A stretch of DNA of 64,000 nt from Dehalogenimonas sp. W (lineage in GTDB: Bacteria; Chloroflexota; Dehalococcoidia; Dehalococcoidales; Dehalococcoidaceae). This document shows, piece by piece, positions 19,048-28,142 of this stretch. Every line of letters starts with the position of its first letter. The stretch's first letter is position 1. A program made the position numbers and the translations under genes. The notes below the pieces were generated by a model. The model saw nothing but the letters and a program-made list of their open reading frames with translations. It was not told the origin of the DNA and made no database searches. The stretch is taken from NCBI RefSeq assembly GCF_037094495.1, contig NZ_CP146612.1, forward strand, positions 1,426,001 through 1,490,000, given 5' to 3'.

Positions 19048-19926
19048 TTAGCGCACGCTTCTGGCGGTGATGATAACACCGGTTAGCGCTAACAGGCCGC
19101 CCAAGGCGGCTATCGCCGAAGGAATTTCCCCCAGCCAGACGAAGGCTATCAGGGTGGCCACAATCGGGTTAAGGTACATGAAACTGGTGGCCACCGAAGC
19201 GGTGGTGCGGGTAAAGACATAATTCCAGGTCAGGTACGCCAGCGCCGCGGGGAAAATACCGAGATAAATGACTGCAGTGGTTGGCCCGGCAGCAGCGGAC
19301 GGCAGATCCCGCACCAGGTCCGGGAGAAAAACCAACATTAAGGCAGTCCCAGCCCAGAATGAATAACAGGTTACTTCAAGCGGCTTGTAATATTTCAACA
19401 GGCGTTTCTGAATTACAAAAAATATTGAAGTACTCAAGGCTGCAAGCAGGATAAGCAGAGCCCCGGTTTCAAATTCAAGGTGGCCACCTTCACCAAAGGC
19501 AATCAACACGATACCACTAAAGCTGACGGCAATACCTATCCATTGCCTGACGGTTAGTTTTTCATGCAGCGTTATTGCCGCCAGTAGGCCGGTGAAAATA
19601 GGTACCGCACCGATGATAAAGCTGGCCGAGCCGGCGGTTACGGTTAATTGGCCGTTTGCCAGTAGGGTATGGTAAGCAGTGATGCCGATAGCTCCACCGA
19701 AAATTATCCATCCCAGGTCAGACTTCCGCGGCCATCGGATTCCACGGGTAAACCAAGCATAGGTGCCCAGGACGGCGGAAGCCGTTAGAAAGCGCAACAG
19801 GATCATGGCTCCCGGACTGTAACTTTCCAGACCGGCACGGTTGCCGGCAAACGACGATGCCCAGAAAATCAAGGTGACGCTGATAGCGAGTAAGGCTTTT
19901 TTGTCCACGCCAGGGAATAAGTTCAA
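19048..19926 (-). CDS. EamA/DMT-family transporter
   Basis: A 292-residue drug/metabolite transporter with ten predicted helices in two EamA repeats (about 12-140 and 150-288). Typical features are the N-terminal FWASSFAGNRAGLESYSPG segment and the end of repeat two, YLNPIVATLIAFVWLGE. It starts at TTG 19926, overlapping the recN stop by two bases, so it appears to be translationally coupled to recN. Substrate unknown. Confidence 0.88.
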   Translation of the reverse strand: MNLFPGVDKKALLAISVTLIFWASSFAGNRAGLESYSPGAMILLRFLTASAVLGTYAWFTRGIRWPRKSDLGWIIFGGAIGITAYHTLLANGQLTVTAGSASFIIGAVPIFTGLLAAITLHEKLTVRQWIGIAVSFSGIVLIAFGEGGHLEFETGALLILLAALSTSIFFVIQKRLLKYYKPLEVTCYSFWAGTALMLVFLPDLVRDLPSAAAGPTTAVIYLGIFPAALAYLTWNYVFTRTTASVATSFMYLNPIVATLIAFVWLGEIPSAIAALGGLLALTGVIITARSVR

Positions 19927-21671
19927 ATTGAGGAGCCCTTCTGCTCGGCGATGAATTGGGCAGCCCGTTCAAGAAGTTCCAACGCCCCCGCTTGTGAAGA
20001 CGCCGAAACCGAATCACCTGAGAGCATCAGAGCCAATTCCCGTATGCGGGTTACAGTATTCAGTTCATCCAGTCGGCTGGAAGTGTGGCCGTTGGAAACG
20101 GTCTTATTGACGCAATAATGGTGTGCAGCGTATGCGGCTATCTGCGGCAGATGGGTAACGCAGATTACCTGATGCGTCAGAGCCAGCGTGGCCAGCTTGC
20201 GCCCGATAATGTCGCCTGATCTGCCGCCGACGCCGATATCAATTTCATCAAAGATGAGGACCGGAATCCGGTCTGCCTTTGCCAGGGCAGTTTTTACTGC
20301 CAGGGTGAATCTGGATAGTTCACCGGTGGATGCAATACGTTCCAGTGCTTTTGCAGGCTCTCCCGGGTTTGTGGCCGCCAGGAATTCCACCTTGTCCGCT
20401 CCGTTATTGGAGTATGCCACCTGACGGCCATCCGGCAAGGGTAATCCGTCCGGTGCCTCAACATATCCGAGGTTGATTTCAAATTTGACCATTTCCATTG
20501 CCAGATCAACCAATTCCTGGTTTATGGCTTTGGTTAGCTCGGCAGCACCCAGCTTGCGTTGGGTGGATAGCTGCAGTGCTTTTTCGGCTAGTAGTTGTTG
20601 CACCTGGTCGGCATTCCGACGTAACGACTCTATCCTTTCTCCGGAACTGTCCAGGTCACTAAGTTCATTGCTGGTTTTTCGGGCAAATTCCAGAATATCC
20701 GATATGCTGCCGCCGTATTTTCGCTTGAGTTCACGAATGAGATGCAAACGGCTTTCCACTATTTCAAGGCGTGCGGGGTCAAAATCCAATCCAGAGGCAT
20801 AGGAGTTCAAGTCTCTGGCAGTTTCAGTAACGGTATATAGAGCTTCACGCAGGGATTGAGCTTGAGCCGATATGGAATGATCAATCCCACTGAGTTTTTC
20901 CAAGCCGGACAGCGCCTGGGACAGGCGGGAAACGGCAGAAGTTTCCCCCTGCGAGTCTTCGTCATCCAGCGCCTGTAATGTCTCAAAAACCAGCGCCTTT
21001 AATTTTTCGGCTGATGTGAGAACGATGGCTTCCTGTTCCAATTCTTTGTCTTCACCAGGGCAAAGCGTTGCCCTGTCAATTTCCTGAACTTGAAATTTCA
21101 AATAATCCGTCTGGCGGGAGCGTTCGGCCGCAGTGTGGGCAAAATCTGCAATAGATTTTTGTATTTGATTCATCTTCAGACTGAGCTGGCTGAATTCCTG
21201 CCTTGCGCCGGTAGTTCCGGCATAGGCATCCAGAAAATCCAAGTGGCTGGTGCGATCCAGCAAAGACAGGTGCTGGCTTTGACCGTGAATATCTATCAGT
21301 TGTCGGCCCAGTTCAACTATCAGAGTGCGGGGGACACTATCGCCGTTAAGCCGGATGACGGCACGGCCGCTTCGCTTCAAATTGAGGGTGATGATCAGGG
21401 GGTCGTTCCGGCAATCAATGCCTTTATGAATCAGATATTCAATGAGATCGGTGCGGGCAGACAGGTCAAAGATGCCTTCCAGACGAATTTCATCGGCACC
21501 ATGACGTACCGAGGTTTCATCCAGCCGACCGGATAACAAAGCACTGACCGCGTCAATGACCAGCGATTTACCGGCGCCTGTTTCTCCCGTCAGTACATTA
21601 AAGCCGGCTCCGGGCAGCCAGTCAAAATCTTCAATTATGCCAAAATTCTGGACGCGCAGGTGTAAAAGCAA
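19923..21671 (-). CDS. recN: DNA repair protein RecN
   Basis: RecN is an SMC-like ATPase that acts early in double-strand break repair. The 582-residue protein has the N-terminal LRVQNFGIIEDF strand, Walker A GETGAGKS (about 30-37), two long coiled coils (about 150-360), and the C-terminal Walker B LIFDEIDIGVGG and CVTHLPQIAAYAA segments. It begins at TTG 21671; I see no clear ribosome binding site. It is upstream of and overlapping the EamA gene. Confidence 0.95.
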   Translation of the reverse strand: MLLHLRVQNFGIIEDFDWLPGAGFNVLTGETGAGKSLVIDAVSALLSGRLDETSVRHGADEIRLEGIFDLSARTDLIEYLIHKGIDCRNDPLIITLNLKRSGRAVIRLNGDSVPRTLIVELGRQLIDIHGQSQHLSLLDRTSHLDFLDAYAGTTGARQEFSQLSLKMNQIQKSIADFAHTAAERSRQTDYLKFQVQEIDRATLCPGEDKELEQEAIVLTSAEKLKALVFETLQALDDEDSQGETSAVSRLSQALSGLEKLSGIDHSISAQAQSLREALYTVTETARDLNSYASGLDFDPARLEIVESRLHLIRELKRKYGGSISDILEFARKTSNELSDLDSSGERIESLRRNADQVQQLLAEKALQLSTQRKLGAAELTKAINQELVDLAMEMVKFEINLGYVEAPDGLPLPDGRQVAYSNNGADKVEFLAATNPGEPAKALERIASTGELSRFTLAVKTALAKADRIPVLIFDEIDIGVGGRSGDIIGRKLATLALTHQVICVTHLPQIAAYAAHHYCVNKTVSNGHTSSRLDELNTVTRIRELALMLSGDSVSASSQAGALELLERAAQFIAEQKGSSI

Positions 21672-21767
21672 AGTGTGTGTCTACCGCAAATTTTGGTTTC
21701 AATTGTGGCATAAAAGCCGGAGCGGTACAAATAAAAAAAGGTTGCACCGGATGGTTCGGCGGGGTGG

Positions 21768-23741
21768 TCAGGGGGATGGATCATTGACTGTGGCGATTAC
21801 GCCGTGGTGGTCAGAAGCTGTCCCGGTGGTCAGACTGACTTCAGACCAGGTGAGATCGGGTGACACCCAAATATAATCAATGCGTTGGAACGGGTCATCG
21901 GAACGGAAGGTATATGCCGGCGGAGGTTCAATGGACAGCAGTACATCCCGTAATCCGGCGGCCCGCATCAATTTGATTTCCGGATCATTGGGTTCGGCGT
22001 TAAAATCACCCATGATTACAGTGCGGGCGGTATTGCCGTAGAAACTCAACAGTGCCGATACTTGTTCAACCCGGATGTCTGAATCATCAGCTACATGATG
22101 CAGATGTACGGCAATTACCTGGAAATTGCGGCCGTTTATTTCCAGAATAGCAGCGATAAACGAACGTTCAAGCGGCAAACCTTCAGATGGTAGGGGGATA
22201 TTAACCGCTGAGGCAATGGGGTAACGTGAAAGTATGGCATTGCCCCAGAATGGGCCGGAAGACGGACCGAAATAGTAAGGCATATTTAACCTTTGGGACA
22301 GCCATTCCAGCATATCAACCCGGCCACTGACCAGCCAGCCGCGTGAAATCTCCTGTAAGGCGACGACATCGGCGCCGCTTTCTTCTATATCAAGTGCCAG
22401 CGCCTCAAGGTTTAGAGTACCTTCGGCACTAAAACCGTTGTGCAGGTTGTAAGTCGCAATTCGCAGGGGGAAGCCGGTGTCAGTGCCGGCAGAAACCGCC
22501 GGTGTGGTAAATAAAAGGGCCACAGGTAGAATGACAGCGGCGATTACGGCGATTAAGCTTTGGGACCACTGGCGATGGCCGATGCGCAATCGGGGGCCCA
22601 TATGGCGGAGGGAGGTCATAGCGCCGCCAGCGACCAGAACCGCCGCTAGAGCCAGCAGAATGGAATTATTATAAGGCAGAGCTATCTGATAAGAGGCGTA
22701 ATAGCCCAGGATAAAAACCATCAACAGCGTCATACCGATGCCGTTGGAGATCGGCAGGCTGAGCGCGCCGCTACGCCGGGAGCCTGATGCCATTCCAGTA
22801 ACAATGGCAAAAAACAGTTGACTGGCGGCTATCTGGCCCAGGAATAATAAAATTGCTCCCGGCCACCCTGAGAGGTAAGGGAACAGAGAAAACGTTAACA
22901 GGATTCCGGCAGAAAACAAAGTGATGAAATAGATGGTATCTTCCTGAAGGCTGTGAAAGTAGTAGGCGGCCATGATGCCGAAGGCTTGCGAAACGATTAT
23001 CCAGAGAAAAGCCCCGTTGGTACCCCATCCGGTAAGTGTGGTCAGGGCAGGGATATTCTGCAGGATAATGAGTTGCAGGAAGATGAAGGGTCCGATGGCC
23101 AGCCAGGCACCGGCTTTGCCCTTGAAATTGAATGATGCCGAATCATTGTGATTTTCTAAATATTTAAAAACGAGCCCAACCAGTAACCCGGCGTTGATGA
23201 CCGTGACGATTATCGGTAATGGTGTTTGTTGCCAGACCAGGTCATAGGTGCCGGCTCCGCCATAGAGCAGCGTATCCAGGACAATACCCCCCAAGAACCC
23301 GCCGGCGAATAACGGCATGGCGGCGTTGCCCTCACGCCGGACCTCATCCAGATAAATCGGGAGGAAGATAACTAAGGCGATAACTGCAAGTCCTGCCCAA
23401 ACCACCGTCAGCAGCGGTAGTCCGTGCCAGAACTGGAGAAACAAACGGAATAAAATCAGAGATCCGAGGCTGAATAAGATAAGGTGGCGGTATGACAGAC
23501 GGCGGCGCAGTGGTCCGGCGAGAAAGGAGGCACCGAAAATCAGCAAAGCTACAGCGCCTAATATGGGGGCGCCCAGGGAGTAGGTGTCGCCCAATGTCCA
23601 GGTTAGGCCTGCAACCAATGACCGGATGCTTTGTAGCCCGAACACCAGCGCGAGTGCCGGCAGTCCGACTGCAGGAAATATTTCCGGCAAGCCGATATCC
23701 AGTTTGGACAACAAATCGCCACGGAGCATAGGCTTCATCAT
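21768..23741 (-). CDS. Polytopic membrane protein with C-terminal endonuclease/exonuclease/phosphatase domain
   Basis: A 657-residue protein: about ten to twelve membrane helices (25-385) followed by an EEP (DNase I-like) domain (about 395-655). Catalytic motifs are all present: RIATYNLHNG, VVALQEIS (catalytic Glu), VIAVHLHH, IMGDFNAEPND and the final GTASDHHGVIATV. The EEP domain would lie after the last helix and probably on the outer face, as in membrane-linked DNase- or phosphodiesterase-like proteins. It overlaps the upstream exonuclease gene by four bases (ATGA). Substrate could be nucleic acid, phospholipid or inositol-phosphate; the sequence does not decide. Confidence 0.85.
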   Translation of the reverse strand: MMKPMLRGDLLSKLDIGLPEIFPAVGLPALALVFGLQSIRSLVAGLTWTLGDTYSLGAPILGAVALLIFGASFLAGPLRRRLSYRHLILFSLGSLILFRLFLQFWHGLPLLTVVWAGLAVIALVIFLPIYLDEVRREGNAAMPLFAGGFLGGIVLDTLLYGGAGTYDLVWQQTPLPIIVTVINAGLLVGLVFKYLENHNDSASFNFKGKAGAWLAIGPFIFLQLIILQNIPALTTLTGWGTNGAFLWIIVSQAFGIMAAYYFHSLQEDTIYFITLFSAGILLTFSLFPYLSGWPGAILLFLGQIAASQLFFAIVTGMASGSRRSGALSLPISNGIGMTLLMVFILGYYASYQIALPYNNSILLALAAVLVAGGAMTSLRHMGPRLRIGHRQWSQSLIAVIAAVILPVALLFTTPAVSAGTDTGFPLRIATYNLHNGFSAEGTLNLEALALDIEESGADVVALQEISRGWLVSGRVDMLEWLSQRLNMPYYFGPSSGPFWGNAILSRYPIASAVNIPLPSEGLPLERSFIAAILEINGRNFQVIAVHLHHVADDSDIRVEQVSALLSFYGNTARTVIMGDFNAEPNDPEIKLMRAAGLRDVLLSIEPPPAYTFRSDDPFQRIDYIWVSPDLTWSEVSLTTGTASDHHGVIATVNDPSP

Positions 23742-24268
23742 ACCATGTCCGTGTCCGGTATGGTACCAATAATCAGCCGATGCCGGATAATTTTCAGGTT
23801 CTGAGTGTCTTCCTTATTATATTCGAGCAGGGTGGTCAGCGCGGTTTGGTCCAAATCGTTAATAAAGCGCCACCACAGGCGAACAGCTTCATATCCGTTG
23901 ACTTCGGGCAGGATACGTTTGATACCGAGTAATGGCTCCACTTTTTTCAGGCCGCCGTAAAGCCCATGGCGGTGGCAATGGTTCATCAGGTCGCAGTGGT
24001 TAAAACCTTCTGCCAGCAGGTCAACACCGAGTCGGCGTTTGATGTAGGGCAGGTCAAAACGGGCACCGTTATAGGTGTATATGGTTCCCACTCCGGCCAG
24101 TGCATTCAGCAGGGATTCAGAGGTAATATCGTCGCCGACCAATTGGATAAACTCCTCAGCCTGTTCGGGGCGGCAGATGTGAATACCGATAACGGTAATG
24201 GGGCAGGATTCCGGACTCAATCCGGTTGTTTCAATATCAAGGTAAGCATCGCCAAATGATTCACTCAT
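23738..24268 (-). CDS. YprB-like RNase H-fold 3'-5' exonuclease
   Basis: A 176-residue DEDD-type nuclease domain. The exo motifs are visible: AYLDIETTGLS (motif I, Asp and Glu), YNGARFDLPYI (motif II) and LLEYNKEDTQNL (motif III, Tyr and Asp). It matches the ribonuclease H-like family of YprB proteins but without their extra domains. I place the start at ATG 24268: a TATAAT on the minus strand ends six bases upstream and there is no ribosome binding site, so the mRNA may be leaderless; a GTG one codon earlier is the alternative. It overlaps the membrane EEP gene, pairing two nuclease-fold genes. Confidence 0.83.
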   Translation of the reverse strand: MSESFGDAYLDIETTGLSPESCPITVIGIHICRPEQAEEFIQLVGDDITSESLLNALAGVGTIYTYNGARFDLPYIKRRLGVDLLAEGFNHCDLMNHCHRHGLYGGLKKVEPLLGIKRILPEVNGYEAVRLWWRFINDLDQTALTTLLEYNKEDTQNLKIIRHRLIIGTIPDTDMV

Positions 24269-24441
24269 CACATAATTATAACAAAACTCAGCCTTTGCCC
24301 TGACAAGAGTAGTAACTAGACATAATCACTGGAAAATAAGTATAAAATAATTATTATGCGAACCATTAAATAGGCACAAGTGGTGTGCGTTAAATTAGGT
24401 GAACACCAGAAGTCAGGGAAAAAGAAACTCAGGGGTGGAGA

Positions 24442-25146
24442 TTATTTGCGGTTGTCGGCCATGATACGCTGAAGTTTATCAAAGGTTTCAAACCAGCGGA
24501 GTTTGACTTCATCTGTCCAGTTGGGGTCAAAGGTTGGAAATTTTGCCAGTAATAGTTGATTGGCATCAGGCGTCGAACCGTCCTGAGCAGAGACAGGGGA
24601 TAAGGATTGTGGCTGTGAATTAGTGTCGGCGTCCTGGGGGGGGTGGTGTGTAGTTTTACGGACCTTTTTTGCGGTAGTCGCTCGGGAAGTACGGGATTTT
24701 CGGGTGATGAATGACGACAGGGTAATGCCGGCTTCATCTGCCATGCCGATAAAGAATTTGATGCACTTGCGGTTAACGTCGGCGGTAATCGGGAAATTCT
24801 CCCGTAGTTTTTCCTCCAGCTGGGAATAGGTAGCAGTGGCTGGATCAAGCGCCTGCAGAAAGAACGGATAGGCTTCATGAGCCAGTTGCTGCAGCAAATC
24901 GGAGCGCTGTTGCCCTTTGGCGAACACTATCTGCCGTAAGCGGAGAGTTGGTATGCCGGCGGCGTCAATCATTTTGAGATATTTCAGCGCCGAGATTAAC
25001 TGCCCGCCGGTGCTGCCGGAGAATTTATCCCCCCAGAAACTGCGGTCTATACGCGCAGGTATGGCAGCCTTCAGCCCGTCCAAAAAATTCCAGAACGTGC
25101 GGTAGGACACATAAGGCGGTAGTGATTTGGTAACTGGTAAATTCAT
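24442..25146 (-). CDS. DUF5343-like protein
   Basis: A 234-residue protein with an N-terminal region (about 1-150) resembling DUF5343 (LPPYVSYRTFWNFLDGLK, IDRSFWGDKFSGSTGGQLISALKYLKMID), a winged-helix-like fold of unknown role, a basic serine/threonine-rich linker (150-190) and a short C-terminal helix (PNWTDEVKLRWFETFDKLQRIM). The gene is monocistronic. A very good promoter (TTGTCA-17-TAGAAT, 25161-25189) lies only 14 bases from the ATG, leaving a leader of about seven bases with no ribosome binding site. Confidence 0.7.
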   Translation of the reverse strand: MNLPVTKSLPPYVSYRTFWNFLDGLKAAIPARIDRSFWGDKFSGSTGGQLISALKYLKMIDAAGIPTLRLRQIVFAKGQQRSDLLQQLAHEAYPFFLQALDPATATYSQLEEKLRENFPITADVNRKCIKFFIGMADEAGITLSSFITRKSRTSRATTAKKVRKTTHHPPQDADTNSQPQSLSPVSAQDGSTPDANQLLLAKFPTFDPNWTDEVKLRWFETFDKLQRIMADNRK

Positions 25147-25160
25147 AGCTAAACAACCTC

Positions 25161-25189
25161 ATTCTATGCCAGCCGGACAAAAATGACAA
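25161..25189 (-). promoter_or_regulatory. Promoter of the DUF5343-like gene
   Basis: Minus strand TTGTCA (25189-25184), 17-base spacer, TAGAAT (25166-25161). Its predicted start is within about seven bases of the ATG. Confidence 0.7.
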
Positions 25190-25259
25190 GGATTTTTGGT
25201 GGATGAAAGGACAAAAAATATTATGGCTTGGTAACAGTTAGGACGATTTTGGACAGTTG

Positions 25260-25289
25260 TTGACGGGTGCTTTTTCCAGCGCTTAAGAT
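25260..25289 (+). promoter_or_regulatory. Promoter of the small ORF-ftsA-ftsZ unit
   Basis: TTGACG (25260-25265), 18-base spacer, TAAGAT (25284-25289). No other convincing promoter is seen between here and ftsZ. Confidence 0.55.
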
Positions 25290-25322
25290 AGCTGCAATTC
25301 TTTCAGAAAGGCGGAAAAAATC

Positions 25323-25535
25323 ATGGGGACAGCAATTGATTATCAAAAATTAATGACGGAGATTGTGTTCATCAATCTGCCAGGCCCGCAAGAACCCCAG
25401 CCGGGGATGAGCGGCGGTGAACTTCTTCACGGCTTCCTGGCAGAACTCAAGCGAGCGCCTGATGCCAACACCCGGGCTTTCATTGATAGTGTGGCTGCTA
25501 AATGGAGCGTCCGCTACCGCGAAGCCGGGAAATAG
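25323..25535 (+). CDS. Small protein of unknown function upstream of ftsA
   Basis: A 70-residue protein starting at ATG 25323 with AAAGGCGGA upstream. It has a proline/glycine-rich middle (LPGPQEPQPGMSGG) and an amphipathic C-terminal helix (ELLHGFLAELKRAP, FIDSVAAKWSVRYRE). No membrane segment, no cysteine, no family I recognise. It lies 51 bases before ftsA, behind the only promoter of the division operon, so a link with cell division is suggested by position only. Confidence 0.6.
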   Translation: MGTAIDYQKLMTEIVFINLPGPQEPQPGMSGGELLHGFLAELKRAPDANTRAFIDSVAAKWSVRYREAGK

Positions 25536-25586
25536 AACGGCTGCAAAATTCGACTACATTAACAGTAGGAATAATAAGGAGACAAA

Positions 25587-26786
25587 ATGAAAAAAACGAG
25601 ACTTGCAGCCATTGACGTCGGCACTACCAAAGTGTGTACGATCATGGCTGACGCTGATGAGGCCGGTATCCGGGTGCTCGGCGTCGGCGTGACGCCGTCT
25701 CGTGGCCTCCAAAAGGGTATGGTCGTCAATCTCAATGAAGCACGGGACGCCATCAAGCGTTCGGTTGGTATGGCTGAACAGTCAGCCGGTTATAAGCTTG
25801 ATACTGCCACAGTCAGTATTACCGGACGGCACATTCATTCCACCAACAACCGCGGAGTGGTGGCTATATCAAGGAGAGAAGAGACGGTCAGACCACCGGA
25901 TGTTGCCAGGGTGTTGGAAGTGGCGCGTAACGTCACCATACCCGGTGATAGGCGGATGCTGCATTTGCTGCCCCTGGCATATACGGTTGATGGGCAGGAA
26001 GGGGTCAAGAATCCGGTGGGAATGCACGGGTTCAAGCTGGAAGTGGAAACCCACATGGTCACGGCCTCGGCTACCTCACTGGAGAACCTGGTTAAGTGTT
26101 TTAAGGGCGCAGGTGTCAGTGTGGATGAAATGATTTTCAGCCCATTATCCAGTGCTGAGGCTACACTGTCCACTGATGAGATGCAAAATGGCGTGGTTCT
26201 GGCTGATATCGGCGGCGGCACCACCGATATTGCCGTATATAAAGACGGCAATATTATCCATACCTCAGTGTTACCGGTTGCCGGCTACCAGATTACTCAC
26301 GATATTTCGGTCGGTTTGGGTGTCAGTTGGGAACTGGCCGAGCAAATTAAAATGAAGTACGGTTCGGTCTTTCCGATTGCCGGCGATTCTGAAGAAATGC
26401 TTTCTGAAGGTGGTAATTCATTTCCCCATTCACAACTAACGGAGATTATCCGTTCCCGGCTGGAGGAAATGGTGCGGCTGGTTCTTATGGAAGTGCCCAC
26501 TGAAGATTATCAGAATCTACTGCGGGGCGGAATGGTATTTACCGGCGGGAGCGCCAATCTACCAGGACTGGCTGAGCTTGGAGCCGAGGTAACCAGACTC
26601 CCGGTACGAGTGGGAATGCCTCCGGCAATGTACGGTGTATCTGAAAAACTTAATGACCCGGCTTTTGCCACGGCAATCGGTCTAATCATGTGGAAAGCCA
26701 ATGACCGCACTGGTATTCCGGTAAAGGCCACCGCGGGTCCGTCAGAAGGCGGCGGCAAATTCCTTGGTCTATTCAGAAAAAAATAA
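25587..26786 (+). CDS. ftsA: Cell division protein FtsA
   Basis: Actin-fold ATPase that tethers FtsZ to the membrane. The 399 residues show the phosphate-1 loop (AAIDVGTTKVCTIM, near the N-terminus), the SHS2/1C insert with GYKLDTATVSITGRHI, phosphate-2 VLADIGGGTTDIAVY and the adenosine loop GGMVFTGGSANLPGL. The C-terminus ends in a short amphipathic KFLGLFRKK that fits a membrane-targeting helix. It starts at ATG 25587 after AAGGAG and precedes ftsZ by 25 bases. Confidence 0.93.
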   Translation: MKKTRLAAIDVGTTKVCTIMADADEAGIRVLGVGVTPSRGLQKGMVVNLNEARDAIKRSVGMAEQSAGYKLDTATVSITGRHIHSTNNRGVVAISRREETVRPPDVARVLEVARNVTIPGDRRMLHLLPLAYTVDGQEGVKNPVGMHGFKLEVETHMVTASATSLENLVKCFKGAGVSVDEMIFSPLSSAEATLSTDEMQNGVVLADIGGGTTDIAVYKDGNIIHTSVLPVAGYQITHDISVGLGVSWELAEQIKMKYGSVFPIAGDSEEMLSEGGNSFPHSQLTEIIRSRLEEMVRLVLMEVPTEDYQNLLRGGMVFTGGSANLPGLAELGAEVTRLPVRVGMPPAMYGVSEKLNDPAFATAIGLIMWKANDRTGIPVKATAGPSEGGGKFLGLFRKK

Positions 26787-26811
26787 CAGGTCAAAATAAG
26801 AAGGAGTAAAA

Positions 26812-27942
26812 ATGGCTAAGACTATCTATGTCCCCAGTGGTGCCAGGATCAAGGTTATCGGTTGCGGCGGTGCCGGTTGTAATGCGGTGACCCGTATGGT
26901 GCGGGAGCAGATTCGCGGCGTTGAATTTGTCGCGATGAATACCGATGCTCAGGCGTTAGCAGTGACCGAAGCCCCGTTGCGGATCCAGTTGGGTGAACGC
27001 TGTACCCGTGGTTTGGGCGCCGGTGGTGATAATAAAATGGGGCGCAAAGCGGCTGAAGAAAGCAAAGAAGAGATTAAACAGGTCGTCGGGGAATCCGACA
27101 TGGTTTTTGTTACTGCCGGTATGGGCGGCGGTACTGGTACCGGTTCGGCGGCGGTAGTTGCTGCGGCTGCCAAAGCCAGCGGGGCGCTGACTATAGCCGT
27201 AGTGACTAAGCCTTTCAGCTTTGAAGGCACCCACCGCACCAAAGTTGCGGAAGAAGGTATCAACGAACTCATGGAGAATGTGGATACTCTTATCCTGATT
27301 CCCAATGATAGATTGTTTGAAATCTGCGATCAGAAAACCGGCGTGGATGGGGCTTTCCGCATGGCGGATGAAGTCCTGCATCACGGCGTACAGGCTATCG
27401 CCGAGGTTATTACAGTCCCTGGTATTATCAATCTGGATTTTGCTGATGTACGCGCCGTCATGAAAGATGCAGGTCCGGCCTGGATGAGCATCGGCCACGG
27501 CAAAGGGCAGAAACGTGCCATTGAAGCGGCGCGGCAAGCTCTGACCAGCCCATTGCTGGATGTCTCGGTTGAGGGTTCCAAAGGTTGCATCTTTAACGTG
27601 GTCGGGGACAGTTCATTGTCGCTTTTTGAAGTCAACGAAGCTGCCGATGTCATCCGTCAGGCGGTTGACCCGGAAGCGAACGTTATCTTCGGCGTTACGG
27701 TTGACGATTCTATGAAAGACGAAGTTCGTCTGACCTTGATTGCCACTGGTTTTGCCGACCATACCACGGCGCTGGATAGCCGGGACAAGGAAATAACCCG
27801 GTTGCTCCGCAATATCAAAACTGAAAAAGAATTGGAAATCCCGGCATTTCTGCGGCAACGCGGCTTGATGGGTTCTACCCGCCGGCCGGAGCCGGTTCGT
27901 CCGGCTGCGCCCGCTTCACATAGCTTCCAAAAACGCTGGTAA
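26812..27942 (+). CDS. ftsZ: Cell division GTPase FtsZ
   Basis: Tubulin-fold GTPase that polymerises into the Z ring. The 376 residues carry GCGGAGCNAVTRM, the GTP signature GGGTGTGSA, and the T7 loop NLDFADVRAVM. The usual C-terminal FtsA-binding peptide is recognisable as EIPAFLRQRG (about 342-351), but it follows the GTPase core almost directly, without the long disordered linker, and a 25-residue basic/proline tail comes after it. It starts at ATG 26812 after AAGGAG. No murein or MinCDE genes are nearby, consistent with division in a wall-less or S-layered cell. Confidence 0.96.
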   Translation: MAKTIYVPSGARIKVIGCGGAGCNAVTRMVREQIRGVEFVAMNTDAQALAVTEAPLRIQLGERCTRGLGAGGDNKMGRKAAEESKEEIKQVVGESDMVFVTAGMGGGTGTGSAAVVAAAAKASGALTIAVVTKPFSFEGTHRTKVAEEGINELMENVDTLILIPNDRLFEICDQKTGVDGAFRMADEVLHHGVQAIAEVITVPGIINLDFADVRAVMKDAGPAWMSIGHGKGQKRAIEAARQALTSPLLDVSVEGSKGCIFNVVGDSSLSLFEVNEAADVIRQAVDPEANVIFGVTVDDSMKDEVRLTLIATGFADHTTALDSRDKEITRLLRNIKTEKELEIPAFLRQRGLMGSTRRPEPVRPAAPASHSFQKRW

Positions 27943-27965
27943 CCCTGGTTTGTTCCCTTAGACTA

Positions 27966-27992
27966 GGGGTGGCGGTTGGTTACCGCCACCCC
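27966..27992 (+). terminator. Hairpin after ftsZ
   Basis: Eleven-base arms GGGGTGGCGGT (27966-27976) and its complement (27982-27992) with a TGGTT loop, 23 bases past the ftsZ stop. There is no T-run, so it may act with the stronger terminator downstream. Confidence 0.5.
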
Positions 27993-28076
27993 GCCTGGAC
28001 CTAGGTTTGTGGTTCAACCTAACAATTTGCTATTGGGGCGATCCGTTAATTATTTGATTTATTCCGCCTCATCTAT

Positions 28077-28129
28077 AAAAAGAAGAAGACCGTCGGGACT
28101 CCTCCTCCCCCGACGGTCTTCTTCTTTTT
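28077..28129. terminator. Bidirectional terminator between ftsZ and the coiled-coil gene
   Basis: Perfect 21-bp arms (28077-28097 and 28109-28129) flank an 11-base loop; arms begin with AAAAAGAAGAAG and end with CTTCTTCTTTTT, giving U-tracts in both directions. Confidence 0.95.
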
Positions 28130-28142
28130 AGGCACGGGTGTT

